DNA of 61,926 nt from Dulcicalothrix desertica PCC 7102 (GTDB lineage Bacteria > Cyanobacteriota > Cyanobacteriia > Cyanobacteriales > Nostocaceae): NCBI RefSeq assembly GCF_003991905.1, contig NZ_RSCL01000042.1, positions 1 through 61,926 on the forward strand, given 5' to 3'. The notes under the pieces were generated by a model. The model worked only from the letters and a program-made list of their open reading frames with translations. It was not told where the DNA came from and did no database searches. Every line of letters starts with the position of its first letter. Within the stretch, counting starts at the first letter, position 1. Positions 53,539 to 61,926 of the stretch are shown here, piece after piece. The position numbers were made by a program, and so were the translations under genes.

Positions 53539-55839
53539 TCAATCTTTACTCGCCTTATTCAACAGGCAACATCCTGTAACTACAAAAGCTATGGCTGGAG
53601 GCACAAAAGGTATCCAGGTTGAATTGTAAGCAAGAAAACTATAACAAATAACATATAAGATAACCAAATTTAAGCTAGCTGCCAAAGCTAAATAAACAGG
53701 CGCCCGTCCTAACCGCCAAACTAATAAACCACCACAAAAAGACCAAGCCAATATCCAAATAGCCTCAGCTTGTACTGACCAAACTTTAAGTAATGGGCGC
53801 TTGCCTAAAGCTGCATTAATAATTTGGCTTGTCATCTGAGCATGAAGGATTACACCAGGCATCTGTCCTTGTTCGTCTTGAGTATATGGTGTCAAAAAAT
53901 GGTCTTTGGCGCTACCTATCGCATCTATACCAATTAATACAATTTTGTCTTTGACTACATCAAGTTTCACCTCATCTCTAAGCACTTGCTTTAATGTGAA
54001 TATATTTGGAGTCAATTTTAAAGGAGAATCATTTACAGAACGATAATTAATTAATATTTGATGTCCATTCGCTTTTAATTTTTGATAGCCACCGTTATGA
54101 TTTTCTAAAGGTTTAAATACTGCATTTCCTAATTGTATATACTCTTCGGGAGTAGATTTTAGTTCTATACCTTGTTTTGTTAAATAAGTTTGTGCTATTT
54201 TTAAACTGAACGAGTACTCCACCTGACAAAGGTCTGTTGCTTCTGGTTCAATTGCCAAAACAGCACGACGCATTATATTATAAGGAAGGTCTGGAAAAAC
54301 ATCTGCATATCCAATTTGTATTTGTTTTATTTTGGCTGATGGAGAATTACCTTCTCTGTCGGCATTGCCAACAAAACATGTACCAATAAAATTATCTTGT
54401 TGTAGATTCAAAGCTAAATCTTTATACTTAGGGTCGGCTTCAGAATCACGAAAAATATCTAAACCAATTACTCTTGGTTGATGCGGTTTTAACTTTTTAA
54501 AAACCAAATCTAACGCTTGGTCTGATAACGAACCTTGTCTGTCTTTCTGTTCGGGTAATTGAAAATCATTCTCTGTCACTTTTATAATCACAAAATTATT
54601 ATCTGGAGATTCTTGGGGACGCATCCGCATCAAAAGGTCATAAGCAGGTAATTCTAATCCTTCTAGCATTCCAGAAAAACGCACTCCCATCACCAAACCA
54701 GTCACTATTGCACTTGCAGCAAATAATACCCCTAACTGGCGCCAACGAGTGAATTTTTTACCTTTATCTGGATTAGACAATTTTTCCCAAGTTGGTGGTA
54801 TAATTGTAGGATTTTGGAAAATAATCGGCAACCAGCTAGCACAGGGAAATTTGTCTTCCATCCCCTGCAACCTTTCGCGCGCTTTTCTTTCGGCAACATA
54901 CAACGAGTCACCACGCGCGAAAGCATTAAGGAAATTCTTTAAAAACTCATGTGCAACCTTATCTGGCACAGGGGAGCGCATGACAATAAGTTGTGGCAAG
55001 TGCAACTGTTCTAGTTCATGAGCTAACCCTAAGCCATCACACGAGTTAAAAATAGCTAACTGTAATCCATTTTTGATTGCCTGTCGTAAACTGTATTTAA
55101 GTTGGTCTAATGTCAAGCTATCTTCACGATTTATATAAATTCGACCTTGGTTTTCATTTGTTTCACTGTGTCCAGCAAAAAACAAAATATCCCAAGCTTG
55201 CTCCCAAAGTAAGTCATTAATTTGTCCAAGAGAAGGTTCTACTAAAAATTTCACCTCCGAAGAAGGAAGTTTTTTTAAGATTTGACCATCAGCTTCTATA
55301 TCAATTCCTTCACTCGAACCTAAAATTGCCAGAACTCGAACTTTTTTATCAGGTTTACCAATACTTATCTGACCTGGCGCCGTACTAAAAGCAATTTCTG
55401 ATTGAGGATATATTTCAATAAACTCCCATAAATGCCAAGGTAATTTACGCAGTCGATTATCAGGGGTATAAATCAAGACGCGAACAGCTTCTTGCTGACC
55501 TAACACTTCTCGCAATCGTTTCTCAACATTTTGGAACTCAGCAGACTCTAACCAGTGTTTAAAACAAGTTTGTAAATTTTGAGCTAAATGACGACAAGTA
55601 TCGATTTGTGACAAGTGATTAGTTTTAATTTTGACTTTTTGGAGAGTAATACGAGTATTTTCCAAAATTTGACGGTAATTTTGCTGCCATAAATCTAAAC
55701 ACTGAATCAGTTCAGTATTTTTAGGTAGAGAACATGTAGTTTCGCTGAAGTGAACATGTCCTTCTTCACCCACTTCTAAAGTAACTTTAAATCCTTGTTC
55801 TAAGTATCCGTCTAATTTTAGAATAACTCTTTTACTCAT
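53539..55839 (-). CDS. CHAT protease-CHASE2 membrane protein (set B)
   Basis: A 766-residue protein. The N-terminal CHAT domain (about 60-350) has His224 (FFAGHSE) and Cys267 (IFNSCDGLG). A membrane helix (about 368-390) leads to an extracytoplasmic CHASE2 sensor domain (about 395-680: AYDLLMRMRP, RVIGLDIFRD, DKIVLIGIDAIGSAKDHFLT), then three membrane helices to the C terminus. It thus couples an external signal to a cytoplasmic caspase-like protease. CHASE2 ligands are unknown. DUF1822 and sigma-like genes lie directly upstream in the same operon (28-bp gap). Confidence 0.9.
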   Translation of the reverse strand: MSKRVILKLDGYLEQGFKVTLEVGEEGHVHFSETTCSLPKNTELIQCLDLWQQNYRQILENTRITLQKVKIKTNHLSQIDTCRHLAQNLQTCFKHWLESAEFQNVEKRLREVLGQQEAVRVLIYTPDNRLRKLPWHLWEFIEIYPQSEIAFSTAPGQISIGKPDKKVRVLAILGSSEGIDIEADGQILKKLPSSEVKFLVEPSLGQINDLLWEQAWDILFFAGHSETNENQGRIYINREDSLTLDQLKYSLRQAIKNGLQLAIFNSCDGLGLAHELEQLHLPQLIVMRSPVPDKVAHEFLKNFLNAFARGDSLYVAERKARERLQGMEDKFPCASWLPIIFQNPTIIPPTWEKLSNPDKGKKFTRWRQLGVLFAASAIVTGLVMGVRFSGMLEGLELPAYDLLMRMRPQESPDNNFVIIKVTENDFQLPEQKDRQGSLSDQALDLVFKKLKPHQPRVIGLDIFRDSEADPKYKDLALNLQQDNFIGTCFVGNADREGNSPSAKIKQIQIGYADVFPDLPYNIMRRAVLAIEPEATDLCQVEYSFSLKIAQTYLTKQGIELKSTPEEYIQLGNAVFKPLENHNGGYQKLKANGHQILINYRSVNDSPLKLTPNIFTLKQVLRDEVKLDVVKDKIVLIGIDAIGSAKDHFLTPYTQDEQGQMPGVILHAQMTSQIINAALGKRPLLKVWSVQAEAIWILAWSFCGGLLVWRLGRAPVYLALAASLNLVILYVICYSFLAYNSTWIPFVPPAIAFVVTGCCLLNKASKD

Positions 55840-55867
55840 GGAATTTTATCCATTTACACCTACAAGC

Positions 55868-57058
55868 TTAAATTACAAAATGTTCAGTTATTACTTGACC
55901 ACCACAAGTTACCTCGATACTAAACATTTCACTTTGTTGACCACCAAATTGAAATTGAATAGTTTGAGTAACCAGAGCGTTTGCTTGTCCAACCTCATCG
56001 CCATTTTCATCAAGTAGCCTAACTTGTACATCATTTGGCAAGTAAACAGCATTATCTATTGGTCGAATCTCAACACCAATTGTGACTTCATTATCGCTAA
56101 TTGGCAATATGCCTATTAATAAAGCTACTTGTTCGTTACCTGAAGAAGCAAAATCTAATATTTTGACTCGGTTAATAGTAAATATGGGGTTTTGATTTTG
56201 AGTAGTTAAGCTTTGTGTATTTTGGCTTCTCCAAGCTGTAGCAACTTGCTGGTTTGATAACGTATTTTCAATTGTTTGCCAGATATTATCAATTCTTCCG
56301 TGTAACCATTCGCTTAATCTTGTTAACTGGGTTATTGTTGCACTGGTTTCTATTCCTCGTCGTGTTGCGAAAAGTGAAGAAAGCCAATTTTGATTTTTCA
56401 GTAAGGCGCCCCAAGTTGTAAATGGTACAGCCAAACGTGGGAAAACAACTTCAGCATTACCTAAACACTTAATCAAATTTTCTGCCTGGGCTACAGATAA
56501 TTCGGGTAGAAAAGAAACATCCCCGCGCGTACTGGTTTCAGGGTAACACTCGTACCTTACCCAAAAAGTATCCATATCGCATGTCAAATTTGATGCATCA
56601 ATACAATAAGTTCGGTCTTCTGGGTCATAGGTACTATTATTTTTCAATTCTTGATGAGTCGTATAACCCCAAATTCGTAAATTACCTTCAGACCTAAACT
56701 GTACGGCAATGTAATAATCTCCAACCCAACTAGGAATATCCACCCATTCCTGGGGAACTTCTAACTCATCATCAATTGCTTCAGTAGGAATTATAACTAT
56801 TTTTGTCGTGCCTATAGTAATTGCACTACCATTCACAATATCCCACACAGCAGGCATATTCGACGCGCCGAGCCATATACTCGCTTGGGGAGCATCATCT
56901 CGTATCAGCTCTAACATCGTATAAAGGCATATCCGATTAACATACGCATTCCAGCGACTATTAACTGTTGTATGTTGTTGGCTTTGTTCCCAAAACTTTT
57001 GTTGTTGAAGTGAGGGAACTTCCAACCACCATTCTTGTGGCTTTGCTTCGAAAATCAC
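55868..57058 (-). CDS. DUF1822 family protein (set B)
   Basis: A 396-residue DUF1822 protein, paralogous to 44432-45571. Matching parts are the N-terminal WWLEVPSLQQQKFWEQSQQH, a central LTRLSEWLHGRIDNIWQTIE and the C-terminal beta-rich end SIEVTCGGQVITEHFVI, which parallels the ending of the other copy. No catalytic motif or membrane segment. It lies between the sigma-like gene (44 bp away) and the CHAT-CHASE2 gene (28 bp away) in one operon. Confidence 0.82.
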   Translation of the reverse strand: MIFEAKPQEWWLEVPSLQQQKFWEQSQQHTTVNSRWNAYVNRICLYTMLELIRDDAPQASIWLGASNMPAVWDIVNGSAITIGTTKIVIIPTEAIDDELEVPQEWVDIPSWVGDYYIAVQFRSEGNLRIWGYTTHQELKNNSTYDPEDRTYCIDASNLTCDMDTFWVRYECYPETSTRGDVSFLPELSVAQAENLIKCLGNAEVVFPRLAVPFTTWGALLKNQNWLSSLFATRRGIETSATITQLTRLSEWLHGRIDNIWQTIENTLSNQQVATAWRSQNTQSLTTQNQNPIFTINRVKILDFASSGNEQVALLIGILPISDNEVTIGVEIRPIDNAVYLPNDVQVRLLDENGDEVGQANALVTQTIQFQFGGQQSEMFSIEVTCGGQVITEHFVI

Positions 57059-57102
57059 TCTTATCTCCTAATCGATTTAAAATATATGCCTACTAATTTT
57101 GT

Positions 57103-58302
57103 TTAAGACCAACTACGAGCAGCAAGCCATTGCTCTAAAGCAACGCTCCTATCCTTTAATTCGTTTGGGTTTGGGGAAACATTCACTCTTCCTTGACTTT
57201 GTTGTGACTCTTGCTCCCACTTCGTTAGTTCCATCAACAGCGTCTCTCTGCTTTTGCTTAACTTGCGAGAAACCCAAACTTGCTTTTTATCTAGTTGAAC
57301 GGCAATTTCCTGTTGAGTTAGATTTTTTTGATAGTAGAGGTATAAAACTTCATGCATTTCGGGAGTAAGCCTTTCTAAAGTAGCTAATAAAAAATCGTGT
57401 ATTTGCTGCCTTTGATTTTGACGTTCCTGAATATTCTCCTTCGCAATTAATTCGCTCATTAAAGACTCGGATGTCAATTCAGGTAAATTGCATTCTCCAG
57501 ACGAGTCGGTATCACTATTATGTATATTCAGAGAATTAACTGCTGGATAAAGGTAAGAACGTAGCCACACCGCAGCTTTTTTCATACACTGCTCAACAGT
57601 CTCTGGGTTTAATTCACTAAGAGGAGATAGTAGTTTACTCAGGCGTTCTCGGTTATAAAGATTTGCAATTTGTGACCAAAGCTCCTGGTCTGGTTCTGGT
57701 AGCCTCTCAATACCACTACCATGTTTCGGAACATACAGTACCTGAAAACATTTCCAAGCTAATTTATAGCTAGCTATTTCCTCGGAATTTAGCCCAGCAC
57801 TCTGTAGAGCTTCTACAAATTGCTTTTTCGTTATCTTACGTAACAGAGCATAATTTGTACAAATATCAGCATCCCTCTTCCTACGCAAAATATCTTTGAA
57901 CAGCGAAGGAAACGCCATCATCGCATAAGCTTTTAGATTAGAATTTCTTTCCGGCTTAAACCCAGTGCAGATTTTTTTAACTTCCGCAATACCCATTTGA
58001 AAGAAATCAGCGAATTCATACGTAGTACTGGAAAACTTGTTCATTATACTTTTAGCTGCCCAATAGCAAGGTTCCTGCAAGTAAGCTGATAAATGCATGA
58101 AAGCTAAATTATCTGACTTTGAAAGCCAAATTTTATACCAGTAAAAAGACCAAAATTGTTCTGAATCTGGTGATGATGACTGCTTCAAACAACTTTCAAT
58201 ACTTCGACGCAGTTTATGGTCGGTAATCCATTTTACATCACTATCGTTTTTGAAGTAAGCGAAAGTGGAAAACATTTCGGTAATTTTTAAACGTTTACGC
58301 AT
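57103..58302 (-). CDS. Sigma-70-like regulator of the CHAT set (set B)
   Basis: A 399-residue protein resembling a sigma-70 family member. The central segment FADFFQMGIAEVKKIC and RNSNLKAYAMMAFPSLFKDI looks like a sigma region 2-type core, and the C-terminal helix-turn-helix (LTPEMHEVLYLYYQKNLTQQ, then EIAVQLDKKQVWVSRKLSKS) is a clear region 4. It is the first gene of the leftward set B operon. It could direct transcription of this set or a stress regulon under control of the CHAT protease (inference). The paralogue at 45559-47016 is longer and more diverged. Confidence 0.78.
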   Translation of the reverse strand: MRKRLKITEMFSTFAYFKNDSDVKWITDHKLRRSIESCLKQSSSPDSEQFWSFYWYKIWLSKSDNLAFMHLSAYLQEPCYWAAKSIMNKFSSTTYEFADFFQMGIAEVKKICTGFKPERNSNLKAYAMMAFPSLFKDILRRKRDADICTNYALLRKITKKQFVEALQSAGLNSEEIASYKLAWKCFQVLYVPKHGSGIERLPEPDQELWSQIANLYNRERLSKLLSPLSELNPETVEQCMKKAAVWLRSYLYPAVNSLNIHNSDTDSSGECNLPELTSESLMSELIAKENIQERQNQRQQIHDFLLATLERLTPEMHEVLYLYYQKNLTQQEIAVQLDKKQVWVSRKLSKSRETLLMELTKWEQESQQSQGRVNVSPNPNELKDRSVALEQWLAARSWS

Positions 58303-58594
58303 ATGTCAAATATTATACTATTATTGCCGCAGTTTTTACGTATTACAATTGTCAAGAGTGAATATAAATGATTTTGGTGATGCTAGCATTATACCTTTAG
58401 GCTAACGTCGTTTATGCGATTAATTTACTATCAGGTTAGTCCGTGGTTATGCCCATCCTTGTCAAAAAAGCCTGTATGTTAGTCCGCACTATTTTAGATT
58501 TAATTCGGTTTTCCGGCATAAAAAGTAGTAAAAACCGAACAAGGAAAATTGCATTTTCTAATCTGTGGTTATAAAGACACGTTTCCTTATTTCT

Positions 58595-58612
58595 GGCTCT
58601 TCCGTACTTTAC
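58595..58612. repeat. Solo insertion-sequence end (ISL3-like)
   Basis: GGCTCTTCCGTACTTTAC is identical to 61847-61864. ISL3-family elements commonly begin GGCTCTT, as I recall. Here it abuts the broken kinase gene and may be a footprint of an insertion that removed the kinase 5' part. Confidence 0.5.
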
Positions 58613-59240
58613 ATAAGTTAATAAAAATAGTTATTGAAAATACGGGAGCAGACTATGGTATACTTATAGCGATAGAAAATAATAAACTATTTATAGAAGC
58701 TGTAGGCATTGCACAAAAAGATGAGGCTTCAGTTCAGCGCATTCCATTCAATCAAAGTTGTCTCCAAGCTCCAACTACAATTATTAATTACGTGCAAAGA
58801 ACTCAGCAAAGCATCGTATTAACTGATGCGACTCAGGAAAAATTGTACGCAGAAAATGATTATATTAAGAGAAATAAGCCCAAATCTATTCTATGCACTT
58901 CTCTTTCACACCAAGGAAAATTAGTTGGGATAATTTATTTAGAAAATAATTTAGCGATAGGCGCCTTCACAAGTCAAAGGTTAGAGGTTTTAAAGCTTCT
59001 TTGCTCGCAAAAGAAAATAATATATTAATTTCCATCGCTGATAATGGTTCTGGTATTTCTGAAAAGGTTCGCAATCATTTATTTGACCCATTTTTTACCA
59101 CTAAGCCTGTAGGTAAAGGAACAGGTTTAGGATTATCCATCTGCTATTAAATTATAGTAGATAAGCACGGGGGTAAACTTTGGTGCGATTCCAACTTAGG
59201 GGAAGGAACAAAATTTGTAATTGAAATCCCTTGTTCTTAA
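58613..59240 (+). pseudogene. GAF-histidine kinase remnant
   Basis: The first part (to the stop at 59026-59028) encodes a GAF domain: [51 protein letters not shown]. After a frameshift near 59010 a HATPase_c end follows: [20 protein letters not shown] (N and G1 boxes), [20 protein letters not shown] (F and G2 boxes), then an in-frame TAA at 59148-59150 and the final KHGGKLWCDSNLGEGTKFVI. The phosphoacceptor HisKA domain is deleted. It derives from a large multidomain cyanobacterial sensor kinase and is not functional. Confidence 0.85.
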
Positions 59241-59616
59241 AGATTTTAATAACACATTTTTCGCACGCGCGCGTAGATAGACGTATATAGCTTTTGCTTG
59301 CCTCTATTAAGGTAACTGATATCTTGCACCTTCGATTGAGAGTGTAAGTTGGCTATGCCGCACCTACGTAACAATAAGGGTTACAATTGGGCGCCTGTTT
59401 GTTGAGTTATGGCGCCAACAGAACCATTTGGTTCACGTTCATAGCGGCGCCGTTGATCAACTCTGGCTTATATTTGGCTTGAGTAAAAATTTAGCTCCTT
59501 CTAGAACAAACAATTTTTCGGGGTTATTGACGTGCCTTCTCAAATAGTCATAAATGAAAATGGAAAATGCCGAATATTAACACGTGTTGCTAATTGTAGT
59601 ATGTGTAGTTAATTTA
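59241..59616. other. Intergenic with three close GGCGCC sites
   Basis: No gene. GGCGCC occurs three times within about 60 bp (about 59391, 59413 and 59447). A TGATATCTTGCACC motif near 59319 resembles the inverted repeat around the IS110 remnant. ACGCGCGCGT lies near 59264. Confidence 0.45.
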
Positions 59617-59778
59617 TCATTCAACTTTTTCAAATTGGTCTTTACTGGCGCCGCATACAGGACACACCCAATCGTCTGGTATTTCTTCAAACGGTGTACC
59701 TGGATTGATATTACTATCTGGGTCGCCTACTTCTGGGTCATATTCGTACCCGCAAACTATACATATGTATTTGTCCAT
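59617..59778 (-). CDS. Rubredoxin
   Basis: A 53-residue one-iron electron-transfer protein, start ATG at 59778 and stop TGA at 59617-59619. The two metal-binding pairs are intact: [15 protein letters not shown] (Cys6, Cys9) and [15 protein letters not shown] (Cys39, Cys42), with the usual Tyr, Pro and Trp around them. It is a full-length soluble rubredoxin without the C-terminal membrane helix of the photosystem II assembly factor RubA. The redox partner is unknown, and nearby genes give no hint. It is easy to miss because of its size. Confidence 0.93.
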   Translation of the reverse strand: MDKYICIVCGYEYDPEVGDPDSNINPGTPFEEIPDDWVCPVCGASKDQFEKVE

Positions 59779-60245
59779 TTTTATGTCTCGGTAAAATTCA
59801 CTTACAAATTAATTATAAAGAAAATTGGCTATAGCGAATTTATAAAAAACTAAGCGCAGCATTCATAAGCTTGTTACAGGCACCTGAATTTATGAAACCA
59901 TAAATTGAACAGTGTAAGTTACTTCCTACATTGCTCCCATTGCATCTATTGGCGCCCAATAATTATGCTTATATTATAAGTGTAAGATAAGCTTATATCT
60001 TTTTTATACGTCTGCTCCCAGATATATACTGTTTATCTCAATAATTATACTGCTTTAAACATGTATATACATAATTCATTTGTACAAATTTAAAAACTCA
60101 ACGTATTGTATCCGTAAACTTATTACAGGTGCTATTTAAGTAATTAGTGGACAATCAAAACAAACAAGGTTCAAATTATCTTATTTAGCAAGCCTTTAAA
60201 AACTAAAATGATGTCATTTTTACAGATACCCAATGTAACGACCCA
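59779..60245. other. Intergenic, no gene
   Basis: About 470 bp, AT-rich, upstream of rubredoxin and downstream of the AAA gene. One GGCGCC near 59951. Repeated ATAAGCTTAT/TAAGTGTAAG words occur near 59970-60000. Nothing else seen. Confidence 0.4.
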
Positions 60246-60977
60246 TTATTCATTGCATAAAATATCAATCATCCGCTCAGGGCTATTTAAGAAATTCTTA
60301 GTTATTTGATAATGTTCTGTCTGTTTATATTCCGTTTCTTCAATCCCTGAATTGGAAAGACAATAAATTTTCGCACTTGGATAAGCCATAAGAATCGGTG
60401 AATGAGTTGCAATAATAAATTGTGATTTCTTTTGAATCAATTGATGAATCAATGATAAAGCCGACATTTGTCGCATTGGTGATAGAGCAGCTTCAGGTTC
60501 ATCCATCAAGTAAAGTCCCTGCCCTCGCAATTTGTTACTCAATACACTCATAAAAGACTCACCATGAGATTGCTGATGTAAAGATTTGTCACCATATCCC
60601 CCAAGATAACCAACATCATCCATGTAAGAAGCAAGATTATAAAAGCTTTCAGCTCGGAGAAAATAACTATCCTTGGGCTTCATAAAGCTTTTGGTTACCT
60701 TTAGATATCTATGTAAGGACGAATGAGTATCTCGGCTTGAAAATTGTGTATTTTTATTACCACCTTCTGGGTTAAAACCTAAAAGTTGTGCAATAGCCTC
60801 AATTATAGTGGATTTACCACAGCCATTTTCGCCCACTAAAAATGTTACATCTGGATGAAAGTCAAGTGTTTCAAGATGCCTAACTGCTGGTAAATTATAA
60901 GGATATTCTTTAAAAGACGGCACTTCATCGAAATTTGAGGTTATCTTAACTAAGTAAGGTTTTTCACTAAGAATCAT
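60246..60977 (-). CDS. Stand-alone AAA/ABC-type ATPase
   Basis: A 243-residue ATPase of the AAA_15/AAA_21 (SMC/ABC-like) group: Walker A VGENGCGKST, an ABC-like signature SHGESFMS, Walker B GLYLMDEPEAAL and the switch His in IIATHSPIL. Proteins of this size occur as solitary genes in many bacteria. Related ATPases pair with nucleases in defence systems (OLD, retron-type), but no partner gene is adjacent here. There is no coiled-coil arm between the two halves. Substrate and role unknown. Confidence 0.88.
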   Translation of the reverse strand: MILSEKPYLVKITSNFDEVPSFKEYPYNLPAVRHLETLDFHPDVTFLVGENGCGKSTIIEAIAQLLGFNPEGGNKNTQFSSRDTHSSLHRYLKVTKSFMKPKDSYFLRAESFYNLASYMDDVGYLGGYGDKSLHQQSHGESFMSVLSNKLRGQGLYLMDEPEAALSPMRQMSALSLIHQLIQKKSQFIIATHSPILMAYPSAKIYCLSNSGIEETEYKQTEHYQITKNFLNSPERMIDILCNE

Positions 60978-61139
60978 AGTAATCTCTGACCATTTTTATG
61001 AAACTTAAGGATTGGGAAGCGTTTGAAGCCAAGACTAACTGACTAACAGGAAGTTTGACAACTTTCAAGCCCCTAGAGTCTATATTAGCCAATCGAGAAA
61101 TTCCCGACCGCTAAAGGAGCATAACCATGCAGTGGCACC

Positions 61140-61247
61140 ATGCAACCTGATGGTTGGGAAAAGATGGAGTATCAACAGTTTCTGGGCATGCGCCGGAGTT
61201 TGATTGCTGGTCTTGTTCGCAAAGGGGTGGAGAAATTGTTTGATTAA
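61140..61247 (+). pseudogene. Short fragment of an unassigned protein
   Basis: A 35-codon frame starting at the ATG at 61140. MEYQQFLGMRRSLIAGLVRK and GVEKLF look like the helical C-terminal end of a larger protein. I cannot assign it. It is followed directly by the four-helix-bundle remnant. Confidence 0.3.
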
Positions 61248-61516
61248 GTGGTGGCAGAAAGGTATAAGTATAGCTGAAAAGTGTTACTTTTTGACTAAAT
61301 CTTTTCCTAGAGACGAATTATACGGTATGGTGCAACAAAGCGCGAAAATCTGCCGCATCTATTCCAGCCAATATCGCAGAGGGCTATGGAAGAAGGTCAA
61401 CAGGTGACTATATTAGATTTCTTAACATTGCCCAAGGGTCAGTTAATGAATTAGAAACACACCTTATTTTAAGAGAAAATGCTTGCTTGATTTACTGTTG
61501 CTTCGACATTCGATAA
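61231..61516 (+). pseudogene. Four-helix-bundle protein (23S rRNA IVP family), frameshifted
   Basis: WWQKGISIAEKCYFLTKSFP, then RDELYGMVQQSA, matches the start of the four-helix-bundle family. At about 61345 the frame shifts; KSAASIPANIAEGYGRRSTG, then DYIRFLNIAQGSVNELETHL, continues in the next frame. The end (REN-ACLI, then YCCFDIR, stop) is shorter than usual and the N-terminal start is missing. These proteins often hitchhike in rRNA intervening sequences or accompany mobile DNA; their function is unclear. Confidence 0.8.
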
Positions 61517-61846
61517 TCTTTGAATGTGTTCTAGGCATTTTTTTAATAATGATTCCTCTGATTCCAGAAAAGAAGATTTTTTTAACATAATTTGCACTAA
61601 ACTACTTTTTTTTATTATTGTTTCTCAGTTGTGTTAGTAGTGGTATTTTTAATATAATATTATAACAAACAACAAGATGCAGGAGATGTGTGCCATTTTT
61701 GCACTTGTATTTGATGCTTAGGGTTTATGGTGCGGTCTTATGGCGCCGATTAATTTGCGATGCTTGTGTAGGCTAGCCTATATAGCCGCCGATAAACAAA
61801 CGATATTATTTTACCTTCACAGACAACGCAAATTTAATATAAAACC
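61517..61846. other. Intergenic, no gene
   Basis: AT-rich, with long T-runs near 61540 and 61600 and one GGCGCC near 61743. No coding sequence or RNA gene recognised. Confidence 0.4.
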
Positions 61847-61864
61847 GGCTCTTCCGTACTTTAC
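61847..61864 (+). repeat. Probable ISL3-type element end at window edge
   Basis: GGCTCTTCCGTACTTTAC, identical to 58595-58612. It is followed by GTGCTAAAATA, unlike the other copy. An insertion sequence may begin here and run out of the window. Confidence 0.45.
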
Positions 61865-61926
61865 GTGCTAAAATATTATAATAATTATTTTTTATTTCAG
61901 TAAAATCAGTTATGAAGAGGGTTTTG

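Noticed and set aside
59584-59853. 89-residue plus-strand ORF
   Set aside because: It is the antisense shadow of the rubredoxin gene at 59617-59778.
60246-60977. AAA ATPase as part of a two-gene defence system
   Set aside because: No nuclease, toxin or reverse transcriptase gene is adjacent on either side.

Overview
The window looks like chromosomal DNA of a filamentous, probably heterocyst-forming cyanobacterium. The evidence is an orange carotenoid protein (OCP) gene next to a fluorescence recovery protein (FRP) gene, cyanobacteria-type CHAT/DUF1822/sigma-like gene sets, FAAL-started NRPS-PKS genes with cyanobacterial condensation-domain signatures, and many short palindromic repeats. The six-mer GGCGCC occurs about 80 times by eye (roughly 4-5 expected at this base composition), in genes and between them. 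GCGATCGC, the usual cyanobacterial iterated palindrome, was seen once.

Region 1 (1-9190) is mosaic accessory DNA. It holds the OCP and FRP genes, a truncated ASCH-domain ORF, a small Xre regulator, a lipoprotein-like ORF and an intact penicillin-acylase-family gene. Around these lie a sulfotransferase remnant, a multiply frameshifted IS110-family transposase bounded by an imperfect inverted repeat, and several dispersed repeats.

Region 2 (9195-43691) is a large biosynthetic cluster and the most interesting part. Leftward from a divergent promoter region near 35.3-35.8 kb run MbtH, FAAL-ACP-C-A-PCP, KS-AT(malonyl)-cMT-KR-ACP, C-A-PCP, a VioD-like capreomycidine synthase, a VioC-like 2-oxoglutarate oxygenase, a free-standing C domain, a C*-A-PCP-E-C protein whose first C domain lacks the catalytic motif, and an arginine:glycine-type amidinotransferase. 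Rightward run a DDAH/arginine-deiminase-fold enzyme, an ornithine/arginine-type PLP decarboxylase, an agmatine-deiminase-family enzyme and two ABC-2 exporters. The inferred product is a lipo-(keto)peptide carrying capreomycidine or a related cyclic guanidine, probably with further guanidine or amine chemistry. I do not know a characterised cyanobacterial product of this type.

Region 3 (43990-58302) contains a decayed beta-carbonic anhydrase, then two paralogous leftward sets that each combine a CHAT (caspase-like) protease, a sigma-70-like protein and a DUF1822 protein. One CHAT protein carries a STAND NTPase and 14 WD40 repeats; the other carries a CHASE2 domain and membrane segments. Between them lie a small secreted peptide, a livF fragment and a 194-bp MITE with a TTA target duplication that ends the livF fragment.

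Region 4 (58.6-61.9 kb) holds a broken GAF/histidine-kinase gene, a short intact rubredoxin gene on the minus strand (59617-59778), an AAA/ABC-type ATPase and a frameshifted four-helix-bundle gene. A probable ISL3-type insertion-sequence end lies at the right edge. No tRNA, rRNA or CRISPR array was recognised.
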